A DNA stretch of 60,000 nucleotides from Hydractinia symbiolongicarpus (GCF_029227915.1 NC_079876.1:11844001-11904000), one strand, 5' to 3'; positions 23,201 through 32,840 are shown, counted from the first letter of the stretch. The notes: generated by a model not told the origin, from the letters alone. Numbers and translations: made by a program.

Positions 23201-24936
23201 ATTTTTTGTTTCTGTGTTTTCACAATTACTTTTTTATGTTTAATACATTATAAAATGTTTTACAATAAAAAAAAGTATTTAGTGATGTCATAAGTTTTTC
23301 GTTATCATATTTCATTAATTTATAAATTTATAATTTTTATTCATTTATTATTTTATTTTTAGATATCGAGGAAATTATTGAATCTAACGATATCGAGAAA
23401 CTGAAAAAATTACTATCCATTCATCCAAACATTGTTCACATGAGAGATGAAGATGAAAACACACCATTGTTGTGGACAGTATGTTACACCGACAATACAT
23501 CAATGGTGGAAATACTCATCTCATATGGGAGTGATGTTTGGGCGGAAAATAGATGGAAATATAACAGTTATCATTTGGCTGCATTTCAAGATCGTCACAC
23601 AATATTAGATATGTTATGTCGACATGATGTAACAAACATCAACCGTGGAGATGTTAAGAACATCACACCATTACATTATGCTGTAATGTATGGTTACATC
23701 TCATGTGTTGATGTTTTGTTGCGTTATGAAAATATTGATGTGACAATCAAAGATAAATTTGGAAAAACAGCTTATGATTGGGCTGGATGGAGGAATAAAC
23801 AAGACCGGGAAATAATAAGACGAAAAATAAAAGAATACGAAGTAAGTTATTAAGTTTATTTAATAAATTAGAAAGAAGAATAAATTTGTATTTTATTTTA
23901 AATTGAAAATAATAAGGATTAAATAAATGTTTAAATAAATATTTAGGTATGGAATGTTTTTATTTTTTTAAATTTTAGTGCGTGGTATAAGAAATTAAAA
24001 GTTAAAAAATTAGAAAGAAGAATGAATTTTTTATTTCTTTTAATTTGATAATAATGATGATAAATGAAAGTTAAGAAACGAATGAAATGATTTGCAATAA
24101 TAAAAGGATGGATGATTTTTATTTGAGCGAAGTAAACTAATTAACAAATTGAAGGATATAATGAATTCAAATTTAAGAAACTTAAGAATAAAATGTTGAA
24201 TGTCAAAAATATTTTTTTATAACAAATTGGATAAAATGAATAAAATACTTAAGAATAAAATGTTAAGGTTGTCAAGTAGATTATTGTGACAGTCCAAAGT
24301 AGAAAGTATTTTTAATAAAAAATAGTGAATAATTATAGCTGTTAATAATTCTGACAGCATTAATTTTTATGTATGTAATAATAATGATAAGAGATGTATA
24401 TATTATAACGAAATTAAAAATAATAAATTTTATAAGAGAAAAAGAAGAAGTAAAAATACAATTTCGTACCCAGACTGTTTTTTATTTTACATCTTCTGAA
24501 ATTGAATGTTATTATTGTTAGCATGAATTGAATATTATAGATCTGAAAATATTTAAAATAAAAGATATTTAAAACATTCAAAAATAAGAATGCCACGATG
24601 TTAAACTTTTTTTTCGTAATCCGAAATTATTTTATTTTTTGCACAGCGATTGTACAAATTTCGCGTTATAAAAGGATTTTATGAACACATTGACAGATTG
24701 TCTCTCATTTAGAAGACATGACGATGGCTGTTCTAATACTTAGGTAGCTATACTTTAAAATAACAAATCTTTTTATCTTTCAGGACAGGACGAAGTAAAT
24801 ATTTCAAATGATTTTGTTTTGAAAAACAACAATCAGTTTGTGAGGTGAGACGGTACTTTATACAATTGGATATATTTATCTTTTGTTATTTCTATTTTTA
24901 ACTTTCTTTCATGAAATTTATTTATTTTTTAGATGA
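13118..24936 (+). CDS. HEPN / SF1-type NTPase / FN3 / ankyrin protein (spliced, about 1579 aa)
   Basis: Proposed exons are 13118-14241, 14771-15039, 15503-18011, 18425-18691, 18790-18821, 23363-23841, 24789-24844 and 24933-24936. All have GT donors and AG acceptors, and the reading frame is continuous at every junction (phases 2,1,2,2,1,0,2). The start ATG follows good acceptors at 13107 or 13116, so a 5' UTR exon probably lies upstream. An AATAAA at 24973-24978 follows the proposed TGA. Domains: DZIP3-like HEPN (about 1-175), coiled-coil repeats (208-340), beta-rich linker (about 375-550), P-loop NTPase (about 690-1240), FN3 (about 1302-1390), ankyrin repeats (1401-1555). No signal peptide or membrane segment, so it is probably cytosolic. 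An RNA-cleaving, ligand-gated immune role is inferred from architecture only. The last two exons are the least certain. Confidence 0.8.
13736..14113 (+). repeat. Coding VNTR: six 63-bp units, Ile-a/Asn-d coiled coil
   Basis: Six 63-bp units encode IKQNQDDIKANKDSIHQNED-like repeats: three heptads each, with Ile at position a, Asn at position d and Asp/Gly/Ser ending the heptad. The units are nearly identical at DNA level, a sign of recent expansion or homogenisation. Because 63 is divisible by three, all six frames tend to stay open, which creates false ORFs on both strands. The pattern predicts a parallel, probably trimeric, coiled coil with a polar core. Confidence 0.9.
14427..14510 (+). pseudogene. 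Decayed duplicate of the exon-1 linker inside intron 1
   Basis: Translation gives QIEIMTALIEIQKCKVNKNK followed by DNIK and a stop, which aligns with exon-1 residues KIEIMKAVTEILNFNVNKNQ and DNIK (nt 13672-13740). The frame carries stops at its edges and cannot be spliced in without termination. It records an old tandem duplication of at least the end of exon 1. Identity fades after about 14570. Confidence 0.7.
14771..15039 (+). CDS. Exon 2: beta-rich linker
   Basis: Acceptor tttattttag at 14761-14770 and donor A|gtgagt at 15040. Ninety residues including FRGDFLIQFEDGCSHWSMKS and GLSVTLVDSESKTHLIPIKN. Alternating hydrophobic residues suggest a beta-sandwich, perhaps an Ig/FN3-like or novel ligand module; I do not recognise a family. 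The phase (2 in, 1 out) matches both neighbours exactly, the main evidence that the exon is real. Confidence 0.75.
15503..18011 (+). CDS. Exon 3: SF1-type P-loop NTPase with poly-Q insert
   Basis: One 2.5-kb exon of 836 residues. Walker A is GPLGSGKT (protein residues about 775-782, nt 16432-16455). Walker B is LHLIIDELNGE with D873-E874 (nt 16726-16731). LNRAMRTTRIIFQFL resembles the Arg-containing motif after Walker B in superfamily 1 helicases. TTIEGSRGVEAAECICIIES followed by EAMSRATQNLVLVS resembles helicase motifs V and VI, including a candidate arginine finger. Between the two lobes lies a Gln/Pro tract (nt 17053-17150, about residues 981-1014). This is an NTPase and perhaps a helicase or STAND-like switch; the substrate is unknown. 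The first 220 residues are unassigned. The minus-strand frames at 16874-17279 are shadows of the CAA/CAG tract. Confidence 0.85.
18425..18691 (+). CDS. Exon 4: fibronectin type III domain
   Basis: Encodes PPGKVSNIICSYLSS, then CILRWQQHANKYTVSRQ and CKFCVVAKNHLGVSDDSTVS. The Pro-rich start, the single Trp in strand C, the Tyr-x-Val strand and the 'C-x-V-x-A-x-N-x-x-G-x-S' end are the FN3 signature. The exon is bounded by ttttag and CACGA|gtaag and is in phase on both sides. FN3 modules in cytosolic immune receptors are thought to act as spacers or ligand contacts; that role is inference here. Confidence 0.8.
18790..18821 (+). CDS. Exon 5: 32-nt linker exon
   Basis: A strong polypyrimidine acceptor (ttttttttag) and AAAG|gtaaga donor frame ELPNVMGVQFK. 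It converts phase 2 to phase 1, exactly what the ankyrin exon needs. The small size makes it easy for gene finders to miss. Confidence 0.7.
20395..21520. repeat. Diverged intronic duplication, about 560-600 bp
   Basis: The block 20440-20870 is repeated at 21000-21510. Shared landmarks are a TTTACTCCAA-type start, CACCAAGTT, CTCTCGG-CATACTTAAATTT, GTTGATCACTTTGT-CAAAGTTGG, AACTCTTATAACGACTACAG, CCTCGT-TCTATG and CAATCATAAGCAAATCAAA. No coding potential. It lies in the large intron between the linker and ankyrin exons; 18822-20394 of that intron holds nothing else I can name. Confidence 0.65.
21590..22510. repeat. Tandem array, three units of about 303-306 bp
   Basis: GATCGCGTGTCAG occurs at 21635, 21941 and 22244, and the sequence between these points is nearly identical, including ATCGAATATATTGAGTACAG and TTATCACTATATCATACTCA. 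Units 2 and 3 differ by very few bases; unit 1 is more diverged. A small satellite or intronic segmental duplication. Confidence 0.85.
22615..22955. repeat. Tandem pair of foldback units, about 165-bp period
   Basis: Two units, about 22620-22780 and 22783-22953, each contain AATATT-A-ATTT, AATAAGCA-ACTA-CCAGCCTCG and a closing AATCCCT-GGGA-C-AGTGCTAGA. Within each unit, CCTCG-TT-CCAG-like and CTGGGAACGA-like words are inverted partners, related to the CTCGTCCCCAG foldback family. Confidence 0.55.
23363..23841 (+). CDS. Exon 6: ankyrin repeats
   Basis: Starts after tttttag at 23362 with DIEEIIESNDIEKLKKLL and continues through DENTPLLWTVCYTDNTSMVE, SYHLAAFQDRHTILDMLCRH, NITPLHYAVMYGYISCVDVL and FGKTAYDWAGW. 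That gives about four to five ankyrin repeats, with the TPLHYAV and GKTAYDWA consensus clear. Protein-binding or sensing is the usual role. The donor is GAA|gtaagt at 23842; reading through adds only VSY and a stop at 23853, a possible alternative C-terminus. The neighbouring sequence to 24780 is AT-rich intron. Confidence 0.9.
24789..24936 (+). CDS. Terminal exons 7-8, tentative
   Basis: After the acceptor gacag at 24788 the frame reads DEVNISNDFVLKNNNQFV and ends at AG|gtgaga (24844). The last exon begins at 24933 and completes Arg followed by TGA (24934-24936). A competing acceptor cag at 24783, five bases upstream, would instead end the protein after DRTK. AATAAA at 24973-24978 fits a transcript end just beyond. 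Confidence 0.5.
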
Positions 24937-24972
24937 GGAACGAGTCCATTTTTTAGTTTTATTTTATATTGT

Positions 24973-24978
24973 AATAAA
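24973..24978 (+). terminator. Polyadenylation signal AATAAA
   Basis: Canonical hexamer 37 nt after the proposed stop of the HEPN/NTPase gene. It is weak evidence alone in AT-rich DNA, but its position fits. Confidence 0.45.
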
Positions 24979-25162
24979 TTTATTTGTAGTAAAACGTACT
25001 GAAACATTTTTCTGTTCGATTTTTATCAAGCCTTCGTTTATATTTCATTCAGGAAGCGACACATGTCAAAGGTCACGTGTTTTTTTAAACTGTCTCAAAC
25101 TTGCCGCATGGTGCAATGTAGAGTGAATCTTATTTATTACAAACGTCAACTGATATACTTTC

Positions 25163-26012
25163 TCAACCTCGTCCCCAAGTCTTGTTAGGCCTTTATATTT
25201 TGTAGGCCCTGGCTGGTCACGTGACGACAGAATACCCACGTATAGTGGGTATTTTGAAAATAATTATTTGTCTCGCTCTTCCAAAATATACACAAGCAGT
25301 CGAGAAAAAAATAAAAGAACTGACACAATTATTTAGAATGGTTAAAATAATATTAATAAGAAAAAAATTATATATATTTTTATATAAATATTTTTATATA
25401 AATATTTTTATATAAATATTTTTATATTGTAAAAATTATTTTTATTTATTTATAATAATATTTTTTAATGTATAAAAGAACTGTTAATAAATATTGTATA
25501 ATATATTAAACATTCACACTTGCGTACCTGTTTTTAATTTCCAGTACTTCTCCCCTTTTTTTAAAACTTCTTCCCATTTTAAAAAAGTTCCTCTTATCCT
25601 GATTATACTGAAGAACAGCAATTTAACATTTATTAAGTAAAATTCGAAATAATAAAGCAAATATAAAGACACATTTTCTTGTGTTTACATGATACTCGTC
25701 AAAAGCCGCCATTATATGGAATTTTTTTTGTAGGATGAAACCCAGTTTGACGTCATCTCCTAGATGGTAAAAGAAAGCCCATGAATATGTTGCCGCAAAA
25801 CTCATAAAACATTTTGGGAATAATTATAAAATTAATGTCTAAGACAAATAGAAGTAATGCCAAAAAGCATTCTTTCTTTTCAGTCTCCCAACAGGTCAGA
25901 ATCAACGAGCTGCGTGAACCGTCCCCAGAATTTGTTACCTGATAAGTCAAAGCCGCTAGCGCTCGGGCTACATCTCAAAAAGTCAAGAACCCCTGGAGAC
26001 GAGGTTGTTGAC
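25163..26012. repeat. Possible element with CCTCGTCCCCAG-like ends
   Basis: CAACCTCGTCCCCAAG at about 25166 and CCCTGGAGACGAGGTTG at about 25992 are inverted partners about 830 bp apart and belong to the same word family as the foldback at 6635. Inside are a TATATTTTTA-type AT repeat (25370-25430) and no coding frame. I could not find a clean target duplication. Confidence 0.35.
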
Positions 26013-26512
26013 AGAGTAGATACTTTTTCAAAACGAGTATAATAAAAGATGAACACTTTTCATCGGATGTTTTGTCAAAAAGCCTGTGGTAAATTTTAAT
26101 CATAGTAAATGGAGTCCTGCGCAAATTTCAGCACAGATTCTGCGCAAATTTCAATACGCACTCGTCTTTTACGTTGCACCTAGGGCTTCCCTTATTATAA
26201 TACAGGAATTTACGGACTTCTATTATGATCTGCGCATTAATTTTGCTTGCTGGAACCTTAGCCCGTTTGCGTGAATTCTATCCTCAATCACAGGACATGT
26301 CGTGATGATCAACGCTTTCTGAATCAAAAACGCTTGCTGAGTTAAACTGTGTAAACAACAAAAACTCTGTCCATGTGGGCATTACTATAGATTTTCTACA
26401 CTTTTGCGGACTTTTCCGAGAGGGAAGTAGCAAAATAAGTTATTTCTCATCTCCAGTACCTGTTACAATCTCATCTTCAAACAAAACAAAACAACCGTAT
26501 GATATATATAAA

Positions 26513-27094
26513 ACCGCTTATCCATGTGGGTATGGTGACATGATCCATCGATTTGGGAGATCCGTTCTAGAACTAAGTATGATTTCAAACTTCGTGTAAA
26601 TTTGATTTATCAGCATTTTCAGTACAAATTGCGCGACTTGACTCAAAATTGGTTAGCTTTAATAAAGCTCAGAGAGTATGCTGATGCTGGTCATGAGTAA
26701 AATTCTGCTGGGGATTATTTGTTGTTGGAACTATCCGTCCAATATGTCGAACCAAAAGGTGTCAACAAGCTATATATAATGGCAATAAACAGATCTATTC
26801 TTTTAAATTTTAAAGCGTTGTTGGACTAAACGGTTAAATTGCGAGTTTGTATGGACCTACGGAGGGTAGAAGACGCGATTGTGCTCTTTTGAATACTTCC
26901 GGATTACTTCAAAGTTTACAACATTCACATTCTCCTCATGAACAGTTATTGTGCATTTATGGTTATCCTGCATACCTCATTCGTCCACAAATACTTATGG
27001 CCCTTTAAGGATGCGAATATACTACTAATCAAAGACCGTTAAATGAGGCCATGAGCAAAGTGAGAATATCTGTGGAATGTAGAAAATTTTGTAC
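26513..27094 (+). pseudogene. PIF/Harbinger transposase (DDE_Tnp_4) pseudogene
   Basis: The frame YPCGYGDMIHRFGRSVLELS leads into a decayed RLK-like region. From about 26800 it reads SLYGPTEGRRRDCALL, then LLQSLQHSHSPHEQLLCIYG, YPAYLIRP and LNEAMSKVRISVE. These are the order and spacing of the C-terminal catalytic core of PIF-like transposases. The copy is dead: several in-frame stops, frame changes, and Tyr in place of the catalytic Asp in the usual G-D-P-A-Y motif. The 5' end may reach back to 26375. No matching terminal repeats were found. Confidence 0.75.
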
Positions 27095-27129
27095 CATATT
27101 CGTTTAAAATCTTTGCAACGTCAGTGCAA

Positions 27130-27600
27130 AAATAACTTTTATATTCCATGCAAAGAACACGATTTCATGTAAAGTATTCACAAACTTTCTTTTGTGTAAA
27201 TTCTTTGAAATATCACGATACAATGTAAGAACTACGTTTATATTTCACACACAGAACACAAGTTCGTGTAAAGTATTCACGAACTTTCTTTTGTGTAAAT
27301 TATTTGAAATATCACGATACAATGTAAGAACTACGTTTATATTTTACACACAGAACACGAGTTCGTGTAAAGTATTCACAAACTTTCTTTTGTGGGAATT
27401 TTTTGAAATATAACGATACAATGTAAGAACTACGTTTATATTTTACACACAGAACACGAGTTCGTGTAAAGTATTCACAAACTTTCTTTTGTGGGAATTT
27501 TTTGAAATATAACGATACAATGTAAGAACTACGTTTATATTTTACACACAGAACACGAGTTCATGTAAAGTATTCACAAACTTTCTTTTTTCTTTAACTT
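27130..27600. repeat. Minisatellite, about 101-bp period, 4-5 copies
   Basis: Units share CAATGTAAGAACTACGTTTA, CACACAGAACACGAGTTCGT and GTAAAGTATTCACAAACTTT. The last units are nearly identical and the first is diverged. Each unit holds a small ACGAGTTCGT palindrome. It abuts the transposase pseudogene. The 27600-28200 interval downstream has no gene. Confidence 0.85.
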
Positions 27601-28204
27601 TTGTGATGATTCGTCACTTGATTCTTTATCTTTCGACTTTTTCGCTTCGCTCTTTTTCTCTACCAAAAATAAGTAAAATACATTACAAAGTCAATCTTTA
27701 ACAGAGACAGTCTGTTTAGAATTTTGAGGTCGACAGAACAGGCCCTGTTTAAAATATCTCTGCCCTGTCATTTCTAGAAGACAAGAAAGTAGCAAAAACA
27801 TATCATAACTTATGTTTATTAATATCAAAAATAAATATGTGTTTCTAAATAACTATTTAGTGACAGTATACAAATGTCGTCCACAGAACATTGTTTTTTT
27901 TTGTTTCAGGAGTATAGATAAATTGCAGCTGGTGCTGTCACCTAGCTTACTTTAAATACACAACATCGAGTACTATAGGAATACAAACATCGTTCGAAGT
28001 TAACCTTTACCCAAAACGTCATTTGTTTAAGCGAATAAAGACAACACGGTTTTGTGTGATGACACAGTTACACAGTTCTTTGTGTGCTGTGAAATTCTAT
28101 TTGTTGTGATTTTCCATATGTTTCCACAAACCAGTTAGTATCTGATTTCAATATATTGCAGGATAAAAAAATTCACTTATGGAACTAAAAACCCCGCAAA
28201 ATTT

Positions 28205-28512
28205 ACTACGCTTAAGGGTTATATACTCATAACTTTTGTAAATCTGTTGCAAAAGTTTCTCTTTAAATGATATATACTCATAGCTTTGGTAAATCTGTTG
28301 CAAAAGTTTATTCTCTTTAAATGATATATACTCATAGCTTTGGTAAATCTGTTGCAAAAGTTTATTCTCTTAAAATGATATATACTCATAGCTTTGGTAA
28401 ATCTGTTGCAAAAGTTTATTCTCTTAAAATGGTATATACTCATAGCTTTGGTAAATCTGTTATTCTTTTAAAATGGTATACACTCATAGCTTTGGTAAAT
28501 CTGTTACAGAAG
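28205..28512. repeat. Minisatellite, about 51-bp period, six copies
   Basis: Units of ATATACTCATAGCTTTGGTA plus AATCTGTTGCAAAAGTTTAT and a TCTCTTTAAATG-type end; one unit is shortened at about 28455. Because 51 is divisible by three, open frames appear on both strands and are artefacts. The 28513-29288 interval holds nothing further. Confidence 0.85.
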
Positions 28513-29491
28513 TTACCTAGCCTTAGGTGGAAAATACCCAAAGCTTTGGTTAAAGTTGGTCTAGATACATTTCGAAATATTATGTTAAAGAAAGAAAATA
28601 GATTTACTTGAGAAAGAAAAAAAACTCCTAAATGGCGACTTGGAAATAACTTTTTGTGTGAACCAGTACTTTCTAAGGTATTTTCCAGAATATAAAAAAA
28701 CATTTTGAGGGGGTGTATACAAACTCACAAATTCTAGATGAATTAATTCGTAATACCTTCTTCAAACGTGTAGATTTTTGTGAGTAGGCTGTTTAGCTCT
28801 AAATAACAACAAAAACAACAACATATTACTTCCTACAAAAACAAATTAGCGATTTTCATCTCTATATATGATTACAATCTATCCTGCACATTAATACGCG
28901 CCATTTGAAATGGAAAGCATTTACTATGCACGTGTTAAGGTACCCAGGATATATGAAACACGCATTACCCAAATTGATGTAAAATAAAACTATGTAAGAT
29001 GAATTTGTTATCGAATAGTATTTCGACTTACCGACTCTCAAGGCTCAGAAGAACAAACAGAAAAACCAAAACCTTCACAATCTCTACAGTAATAAGGTCT
29101 AGTTCCGAATTTGTACCAAAAAGGTTTTTACTTTTCTTGTCTGTTGTATGAGAACAATTTCATTTTAAAGCACAGTTATTATTTACCCAGGATAGCCTTT
29201 TCAGTTTCTAATAATGCTAAATGTGCTATTTTGCTTTTAAAGCTCTAATTTGAGCTATGAAAAACATTTAAGCACAATAGCTGCTTGTTTAACCCTATTC
29301 GGTCCGGGTTTTTTTTTAATAACTCTTTAATGTTATGTTGCATGGCTAGAATACTTATTGAGTTTCAATATTTATCTATTAGACACCTGCATGCAAATTT
29401 TGTCATGATAATTTGATATTCTATCTGAATATCCTCATTTGAAAAGCATAGAACTATTATAAAATTTTGAATAACGTCATAATTATTACAA

Positions 29492-30193
29492 ACTAGTCGA
29501 TAAGGCCCGTGGAAAAATCCACTGAGGCAGGATAAAAATTTTGATGACGTCAGCAACCTACCATTAATAATTTAGAAGTTTTGTTTTCACGTTGCATCTA
29601 TCGTGTAGAGATTAAAGTGCTGATCAAGAAAAGGTATATGATCATGTGCTTTTGATATGAGCAGTTATTGAGATATAAGGAGAGTTTTAAAAATTTAAAT
29701 CAGTAATGGCCTCATCAAGATCGAAAAATTTTTTTTTATAAATTTGTATACCTATTGCCTTCATCGTATAGATCTTGAAACGCTGATCAAAAAAATGTAT
29801 AGGATTATGTACTTTTGACAAACGGTTGCAGAGATATCAAGGTTTAAAGGTTTTTTGATGACGTCATCAACCCGTCCGGATTCGGGGACCCAGGTTTGGA
29901 AAACTCACACAAATTGGTCCTAGGTTTTCTCTAGTTACCTACGCAGTGAAAAATCATTGACGTCACCACCTCGCTTCCAAGTTATTTGGCCTCTAAGTTT
30001 TAGGTGCACTGTAATGGCTTCATTAATTTAATATAGGATATTGACGTTAAAGTAGTGTTATTGACGTCGCGCCGTAACGTCAGAAAATTTAACATATTAG
30101 ACAAGTTTTTCGGCAACATCAAAGGAAAATGAAGACATCCACTTTGCCTGTTACAAACAGAGACAGTCTCTGTATTATTATAAGAGACTAGCT
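29492..30193 (+). mobile_element. ACTAGTCG-family element, nested copy A
   Basis: Starts ACTAGTCGATAAGGCCCGTG with the palindrome GTGGAAAAATCCAC and ends near TATTATTATAAGAGACTAG. The middle has repeated GATGACGTCA words and GAGATATAAGG blocks. No ORF. The structure (no terminal inverted repeats, a 5' palindrome and a short-repeat 3' end) does not match a classic cut-and-paste element; it could be a non-autonomous Helitron- or SINE-like unit. Confidence 0.6.
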
Positions 30194-30346
30194 ACGCCTT
30201 TTCTTTTTTCCTTATATCAGAATATAAGATAAAGCTAGCTAGCTTTCATCAGTCAAAAATGTACAAAATAGTACATAAAGCTATACACCGTTTATTAGCT
30301 TGGTATTAAAGAGCATGTCATGAAAAAAACAAGCTGTTTATTGATT

Positions 30347-31032
30347 ACTAGTCGATAAGGCCCGTGGAAAAATCCACTTAGGCAGAAGGACAATGGAAAA
30401 ATAGGTTGTTTTAGATTTTTTGCTGCCGTCAGCAGTGCAATTACAAAAATTTCTGGCGAAATTTAGTTTATTCGTTGCCTGTACTGTGCAGAGGTATAAA
30501 CGCTGACTAAGAAAATGTATATGATCATGTCTTTTTGATAAGCGGTTAATGAGATATAACGGTTTTAAAATTTTGCTGACGTCAACAATGGCCAGTCAAC
30601 CCCCCAAAAATTTTTTTTAAAAAATTTGTATACCTGCTGCTTTTATTATATACGTCTTGAAACGCTGATCAAGAAAATGTATAGGATCGCGTATTTTTGA
30701 CAAACGGTTGCAGAGATATTAGGGTTTGAAGGTTTTTTGGCGACGTCATCAACCCGTCCATTCCGAAACGGATTCGGGGACCTAAGTTTGGGAAACTTAC
30801 CCAAAGTGGTCCCTAGTTACCTACGCAGAAGATGACGTCAGTTATTTTCACTCGTTTCCAAGTTATTTAGCCTTAAATTTAAAAGTGCAATGCAGTGGCT
30901 ACACTAATCTTAATATACTTTCCTTTGGCGTCAATATTGCTCTAACGTCAAAGTTTGCTAATTTACAGAACAAATTTATAGACGATGTTTTATAGACTTT
31001 ATTAAAGAAATTTTATCCACTTTGCAAAAGTC

Positions 31033-31093
<61 letters not shown>

Positions 31094-31117
31094 ACTGGCG
31101 TATTATTATATAGATTA
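30347..31117 (+). mobile_element. ACTAGTCG-family element, nested copy B
   Basis: Second copy, same orientation as copy A, 855 bp downstream start to start. It shares the 5' palindrome, the GACGTCA-rich body and the TATTATTATATAGATTAT 3' end, and carries an (ACAG)n tract near its 3' end where copy A has only a remnant (ACAGAGACAGTCTCTG). The two copies are diverged, so they are not a very recent duplication. Confidence 0.6.
31028..31094 (+). repeat. (ACAG)n microsatellite
   Basis: About sixteen tandem ACAG units inside copy B of the ACTAGTCG family. Probably length-polymorphic. Confidence 0.95.
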
Positions 31118-32412
31118 TAAAATTCAGGAAAGGTGTTTTAGCCGTTTTATTTCAAGAGATACTCCTCTTAATTTGCGAGCGTGGCAATCGACTAATTTGA
31201 AAAAATAATTTTTTATATGAAAAGTATATTAAAGTTGAGGACGGACTGGTTACATTTTCGGACTCAAAATAATAATAATAAAAGTAACAAAATTATAAGA
31301 ATAAAAATTAAGGAAAAAAGTAACGAAAAATTGCTCATTTTCTTTTAAAGCAGTACTTGTGCCGTGTAAAGCATTAGACACCAGCATGCAAAATGTTTAG
31401 GTCCCATATATTTCAGAGGCTTTGATATTGGCTATTACTCGAAACTACCCCTAAAAATCTCTTTGAAACCCTTTTAATGGGGAAAATATAATAACTCTTG
31501 TTAGGATTTTGTTTAGAACTTGAAACTTACAACACAACTTTGTTTTATCAAGAAGAAACATTTTGCATGTTTTAGTCACGTAGTTAATCCGATTTATCGA
31601 TTTTTTCGGGTAAAATTTTAAATTTTTACCCGAAAATCGGAAAAAACGGATTGTCGGGCAATATTTGGCAATTTTTCATACGATCTATGTAAAAACCGGA
31701 AAATATGATAGATAACTTTCATTTAGCTTTCAGAAACTTCAAACTGAATGTAAAAATTCGCTCTAGAACTAAAGTAATTATATTTTAAGCAGATAGTGGT
31801 ATTTTGAACAAATTTCAAGCTTTTGATTACGTCACAGAAAAAGTGCTAATGCAAGCAAAAATTTATTGCTGCCATTTTGTTCCTTTTGACATACTATAAG
31901 TGTGCCAAGTTTTATTCAATTTAGACAATCCTATGAAAGGTTATTGAGGGGGAGGGGAAGAGGGAATCCCACCCGGTCATAATATGTTCGAAAACCCCGG
32001 ACCGAATAGGGTTAAGCTTCGTTTTCAATGGTGACTAATGCGAAATAACATAATTAATTTTTGAACATAATTTCTTAGTTCAAAGTGGAAACATGTTTAG
32101 TTTGTGTTATTTCAAACTCAAAACTTCAAGTTTCATGAAACAACGTGAACTTGACATCTAAATTTTTTGGTACTGTTCCTCTTTACTTCATGAAATAAGG
32201 AAACATCAAAGGAATACTGATATTTTTATGCAAATATGAGTTGCAAAACATACAGTGTAAGAATTTTCGAGATAAATACGCTTTAGAAACACGTATTTAA
32301 GGTTTAAAAAAGAACATTTTATAATAAAAGTGAATTTGTTTTTTTCATTGGCGGAACGTTAGCAGAAAGGATCGAATTACACTTTTATAGCCCCTGATAT
32401 GACTTGATCATC

Positions 32413-32475
32413 GATTGAACCCACAATCTTCCGCACTGGAGGCAAAAGCTCTACCACAAACCCACCATTTTATGG
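32413..32475 (-). mobile_element. tRNA-like SINE head
   Basis: On the minus strand, GTGGTAGAGCTTTTGCC resembles a pol III A box and GGGTTCAATCGA resembles a B box about 30 nt further on. The arms do not fold into a clean tRNA cloverleaf, so I call a tRNA-derived SINE relic and not a tRNA gene. Confidence 0.4.
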
Positions 32476-32734
32476 TGAACGCTCTGCCTCAAGGACACCA
32501 GTCGTTGAGGGTTAAGCATGTTTAATATTTTATTTATAACTTCGTTTACTTTTAATCCCCAAACATACTAAGGTATACCAGGTAACAATGCTTTTGAGAT
32601 ATCAAGATTTAAATTTTGTGAGAAAAGGTTCCATTTATTTTCCCATTTTTTATCTGTTGTAGGAGTTACAAGCTCTATAAGTTTTTCAAGAATACAAAAA
32701 TAAAAAATATGACAAAAATAACCATTTTGATTCT

Positions 32735-32740
32735 TTATTG
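32735..32740 (-). terminator. SREK1 polyadenylation signal AATAAA
   Basis: Hexamer on the minus strand about 100 nt past the proposed SREK1 stop, in the right orientation. Confidence 0.5.
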
Positions 32741-32840
32741 ATTCTTAGTACAAGTTTGATTGTATTTACTTCCAGTATAACACAATGACCGATTAAGCAC
32801 CCAGTGCTTAATTAACCGCTCAATCTGAAGAAACACCGCT

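Larger units (their letters stand above)
29293..32011. mobile_element. piggyBac-type MITE split by nested insertions
   Basis: Same ends as 10098-10810 (CCCTATTCGGTCCGGG) with TTAA at 29289-29292 and 32012-32015. The left piece runs to about 29400; the right piece resumes at about 31372. The two pieces together align with the intact 713-bp member. TTAGACACC-GCATGCAAA is present on both sides of the break, so the inserted DNA is bordered by a duplication of about 18-20 bp of host element. Confidence 0.8.

Noticed and set aside
27130-28512. Possible CRISPR-like arrays
   Set aside because: Repeats are contiguous minisatellites with no unique spacers, in an animal genome; no cas-like gene nearby.
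32413-32475. tRNA gene on the minus strand
   Set aside because: A/B-box-like words are present but acceptor and anticodon arms do not pair; treated as SINE relic.
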